From Bacillota bacterium (GTDB lineage Bacteria > Bacillota > Clostridia > Lachnospirales > Lachnospiraceae): DNA of 8,793 bases. Positions 7,324 to 8,793 of the stretch are shown here, one piece after another (position 1 is the first letter of the stretch; every line of letters starts with the position of its first letter). The translations under genes were made by a program, and so were the position numbers. A model generated the notes under the pieces. The model searched no databases and had not been told where the DNA came from. It saw only the letters and a list, made by a program, of their open reading frames with translations. Location of the stretch: NCBI GenBank assembly GCA_023398615.1, contig JAEWSD010000236.1, positions 1 to 8,793 of the forward strand. Reading direction: 5' to 3'.

Positions 7324-8284
7324 ACATTTCCCTCAATCTTTCACGAATGGAATTCTCCGGGATATCATTCAATTTGCCGGAAAGCAGAATCCGAACGGAT
7401 TTCATCTCGTTTTCCCTTGCCAGAATATAGGCTGCCAGCGGAGATAACGTAAACGGGTTGTATTTCTGCGGCCTGATATGTTTCATGATGAGATTATCAC
7501 ACCATCTTTCAAAGGCGGAGGGTGATTCCTCAATCGCCTGTACCGCATCGGAATATGCCGTATTTGCGAGATAATCGTGGATACCTTCCTCCCCGCTTAA
7601 CGCGGCTTCCATAAGCTTACCGGTATCCAGGCTTTCGCAAGCTGCCAGCGCCCTTTCCAGAAACTCTTTCCTTTTGCCTGTTTTACAGCTGCGCACGGCA
7701 ATATTTATATCGGATGCCGCTACCTTTAGCTCGGCATATTCGGCAAGCAATTCATTCTTTGAAGATTTGCCCGTATGATATATCGCCTCCAGAGCCGCCC
7801 TGTCAATAATAATGTCACACAGCTGACTGTCTCCGGTATGGAACTGTACCTGATACGCTTCCTCCGCACACTTTTGCATATGTTCGGGAAGGCCGGAAAA
7901 ATCATGCTCTTTAACGGCTTTATATAATATCTCCGGTGCAATGGTCCCTCCGGATATATAGATATTCGGAATATCTTCGTTACGGTAGGCCTGTTTGATT
8001 GCAGCCTTTAAATTATGGTAATCATTGCCGTAAAGAAATGTATTAAACACGGATATATCATCAACAAGCTCACGTATCATATCCCAGGTCTTCTCCCGTT
8101 CGATGACAAGCAGCTGTTCCGCCGTCTCATTGCCGGACCTGCCCCAGCCCTTCTCTGTCAGAAGGCGCAGACAATCTTTATAAGTTTTGCATGCCAATAA
8201 CTGCTCAAAAAACTGTTTATCAAGCAATGTAAGCTCTTTCGAACGTATACGCGCAACGGCGTATACATATTGGTTATCAGCCAT
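7316..8284 (-). CDS. atpC: V-type ATP synthase/ATPase subunit C (d/Ac39-like, rotor-to-ring socket)
   Basis: 322 residues from the chosen start. Subunit C of this family is a funnel-shaped, mostly helical protein that docks the D-F rotor onto the membrane c-ring. Recognisable parts are the N-terminal NQYVYAVARIRSKELTLL, a central LYGNDYHNLKAAIKQAY motif typical of the vATP-synt_AC39 family, and near the C-terminus PFTLSPLAAYILARENEMKS followed by RILLSGKLNDIPENSIRERL. Start choice: the frame also has an ATG at 8296 that overlaps the subunit E stop, but no ribosome site precedes it. A GGAGG at 8290-8294 falls inside those extra codons, 5 nt before the ATG at 8284, which gives MADNQYVYAV. It follows subunit E after an 11-nt gap and overlaps subunit F. 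Equivalent to E. hirae NtpC. Confidence 0.94.
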   Translation of the reverse strand: MADNQYVYAVARIRSKELTLLDKQFFEQLLACKTYKDCLRLLTEKGWGRSGNETAEQLLVIEREKTWDMIRELVDDISVFNTFLYGNDYHNLKAAIKQAYRNEDIPNIYISGGTIAPEILYKAVKEHDFSGLPEHMQKCAEEAYQVQFHTGDSQLCDIIIDRAALEAIYHTGKSSKNELLAEYAELKVAASDINIAVRSCKTGKRKEFLERALAACESLDTGKLMEAALSGEEGIHDYLANTAYSDAVQAIEESPSAFERWCDNLIMKHIRPQKYNPFTLSPLAAYILARENEMKSVRILLSGKLNDIPENSIRERLREMYV

Positions 8285-8289
8285 GTTTT

Positions 8290-8294
8290 CCTCC
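8290..8294 (-). promoter_or_regulatory. Ribosome binding site that fixes the subunit C start
   Basis: GGAGG on the - strand followed by AAAAC and then ATG (8282-8284). The alternative ATG (8294-8296) sits immediately before and touching this site, with only AT-rich sequence upstream, so the downstream ATG is preferred. Confidence 0.7.
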
Positions 8295-8295
8295 A

Positions 8296-8793
8296 TTATT
8301 TAAAAAGTATATCATATACTTTATCCTGAAGAGTTTCTTTCGATGCAAAGAATAAGGCATCAAAGGAACAATTCTCTTCCACATCGCCGTACAGCAGGAT
8401 GAAACCGCCGTCAATATCTCCCGTCCTCTCCGAGACAGTAAGCATTGCACCTTCCGTGTCTGATAAAGCAGACTGCAATACGGCTTCAAACTGTTCCGGC
8501 AGACGTATCCTGTCCGCTTTGGAAAATAGTATCTGACCGGCTTGACCAAGCGCATATTTTTTAACCATCCTGATGATCACATTAAAATATTCTTTATCCG
8601 GCAATTCCAACAGGGATTCTTTTGCCTTCGCAATCACCTCATTTATTATCTGCTGCTTGGCACTTAAAATTAATTTTTTTTCTTTTAAAAGTGCAGCAGA
8701 TTCCGCACGGCTTAAACATGCCTGTATATCATTCCTAGACCGTTCCGCAATATCCGCACATTTCTTCCCGCTGTCTTCCTTTGCATCGGCAAG
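8296..8793 (-). CDS. atpE: V-type ATP synthase/ATPase subunit E (peripheral stalk), N-terminus outside window
   Basis: The frame stays open to the window edge: 52 codons lie upstream of the GTG at 8637, so that GTG is an internal valine, not the start. 165 residues are visible of the roughly 195-200 usual for the family. The upstream part reads as a charged helix (LADAKEDSGKKCADIAERSR, then AESAALLKEKKLILSAKQQ), the expected long N-terminal coiled coil of the peripheral stalk that pairs with the G/H-type subunit. The C-terminal globular domain contains LLELPDKEYFNVIIRMVKKY and ends with a short helix at LFK. Peripheral stalks hold the A3B3 head still while the rotor turns. The stop TAA at 8296-8298 precedes subunit C by 11 nt. 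Subunits I and K would be expected further upstream in the usual ntp gene order. Equivalent to NtpE. Confidence 0.93.
   Translation of the reverse strand, partial: LADAKEDSGKKCADIAERSRNDIQACLSRAESAALLKEKKLILSAKQQIINEVIAKAKESLLELPDKEYFNVIIRMVKKYALGQAGQILFSKADRIRLPEQFEAVLQSALSDTEGAMLTVSERTGDIDGGFILLYGDVEENCSFDALFFASKETLQDKVYDILFK

Overview
The window looks like chromosomal DNA from an anaerobic Firmicute of class Clostridia, possibly Lachnospiraceae-like. The evidence is the strong AGGAGG-type Shine-Dalgarno sites, a bacterial V-type (A/V-type, Ntp) ATPase operon, a membrane-bound ion-pumping pyrophosphatase, a CorC/HlyC-type CBS protein, and factor-independent terminators starting with a CTGCTGC stem. 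The taxonomic call is inference from gene content and style; no marker gene settles it.

Layout from left to right. (1) Positions 1-584, + strand: the C-terminal part of a CBS-pair / CorC_HlyC-domain membrane protein whose N-terminus lies before the window. (2) Positions 590-643: a perfect 17-bp hairpin with a T-run that terminates this gene and separates it from the convergent next gene. (3) Positions 654-2744, - strand: a complete membrane proton-pumping inorganic pyrophosphatase (hppA) with its own likely sigma-A promoter at 2791-2819. (4) Positions 2820-3033: AT-rich DNA with no gene. (5) Positions 3034-3115: a directional terminator on the - strand. (6) Positions 3138-8793, - strand: the V1 (soluble) part of a V-type ATPase operon, transcribed in the order E-C-F-A-B-D. 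Subunit E is cut by the window end, and the membrane subunits (I/a and K/c) would be expected beyond 8793.

The two main units are both primary ion pumps. The V-type ATPase couples ATP hydrolysis or synthesis to H+ or Na+ movement, and the pyrophosphatase couples PPi hydrolysis to ion export. The V-ATPase genes are tightly packed (overlaps of 1 and 8 nt, gaps of 11-38 nt) and end at a clear terminator. hppA therefore appears to be a neighbouring but separately transcribed unit on the same strand. The ATPase ion specificity cannot be read here because the c-ring subunit is outside the window. The pyrophosphatase carries the lysine signature of the K+-independent, H+-pumping class, with an unusual Asp at the gate position often occupied by Glu.

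Several starts were re-chosen from Shine-Dalgarno placement. Subunit D most likely starts at a TTG (3803), subunit A at the ATG at 6981 and subunit C at the ATG at 8284. In each case the longer version begins at or inside the ribosome binding site. I found no CRISPR array, tRNA, rRNA, insertion sequence or clearly new system; this is mostly a conventional bioenergetic region with a few points worth checking.
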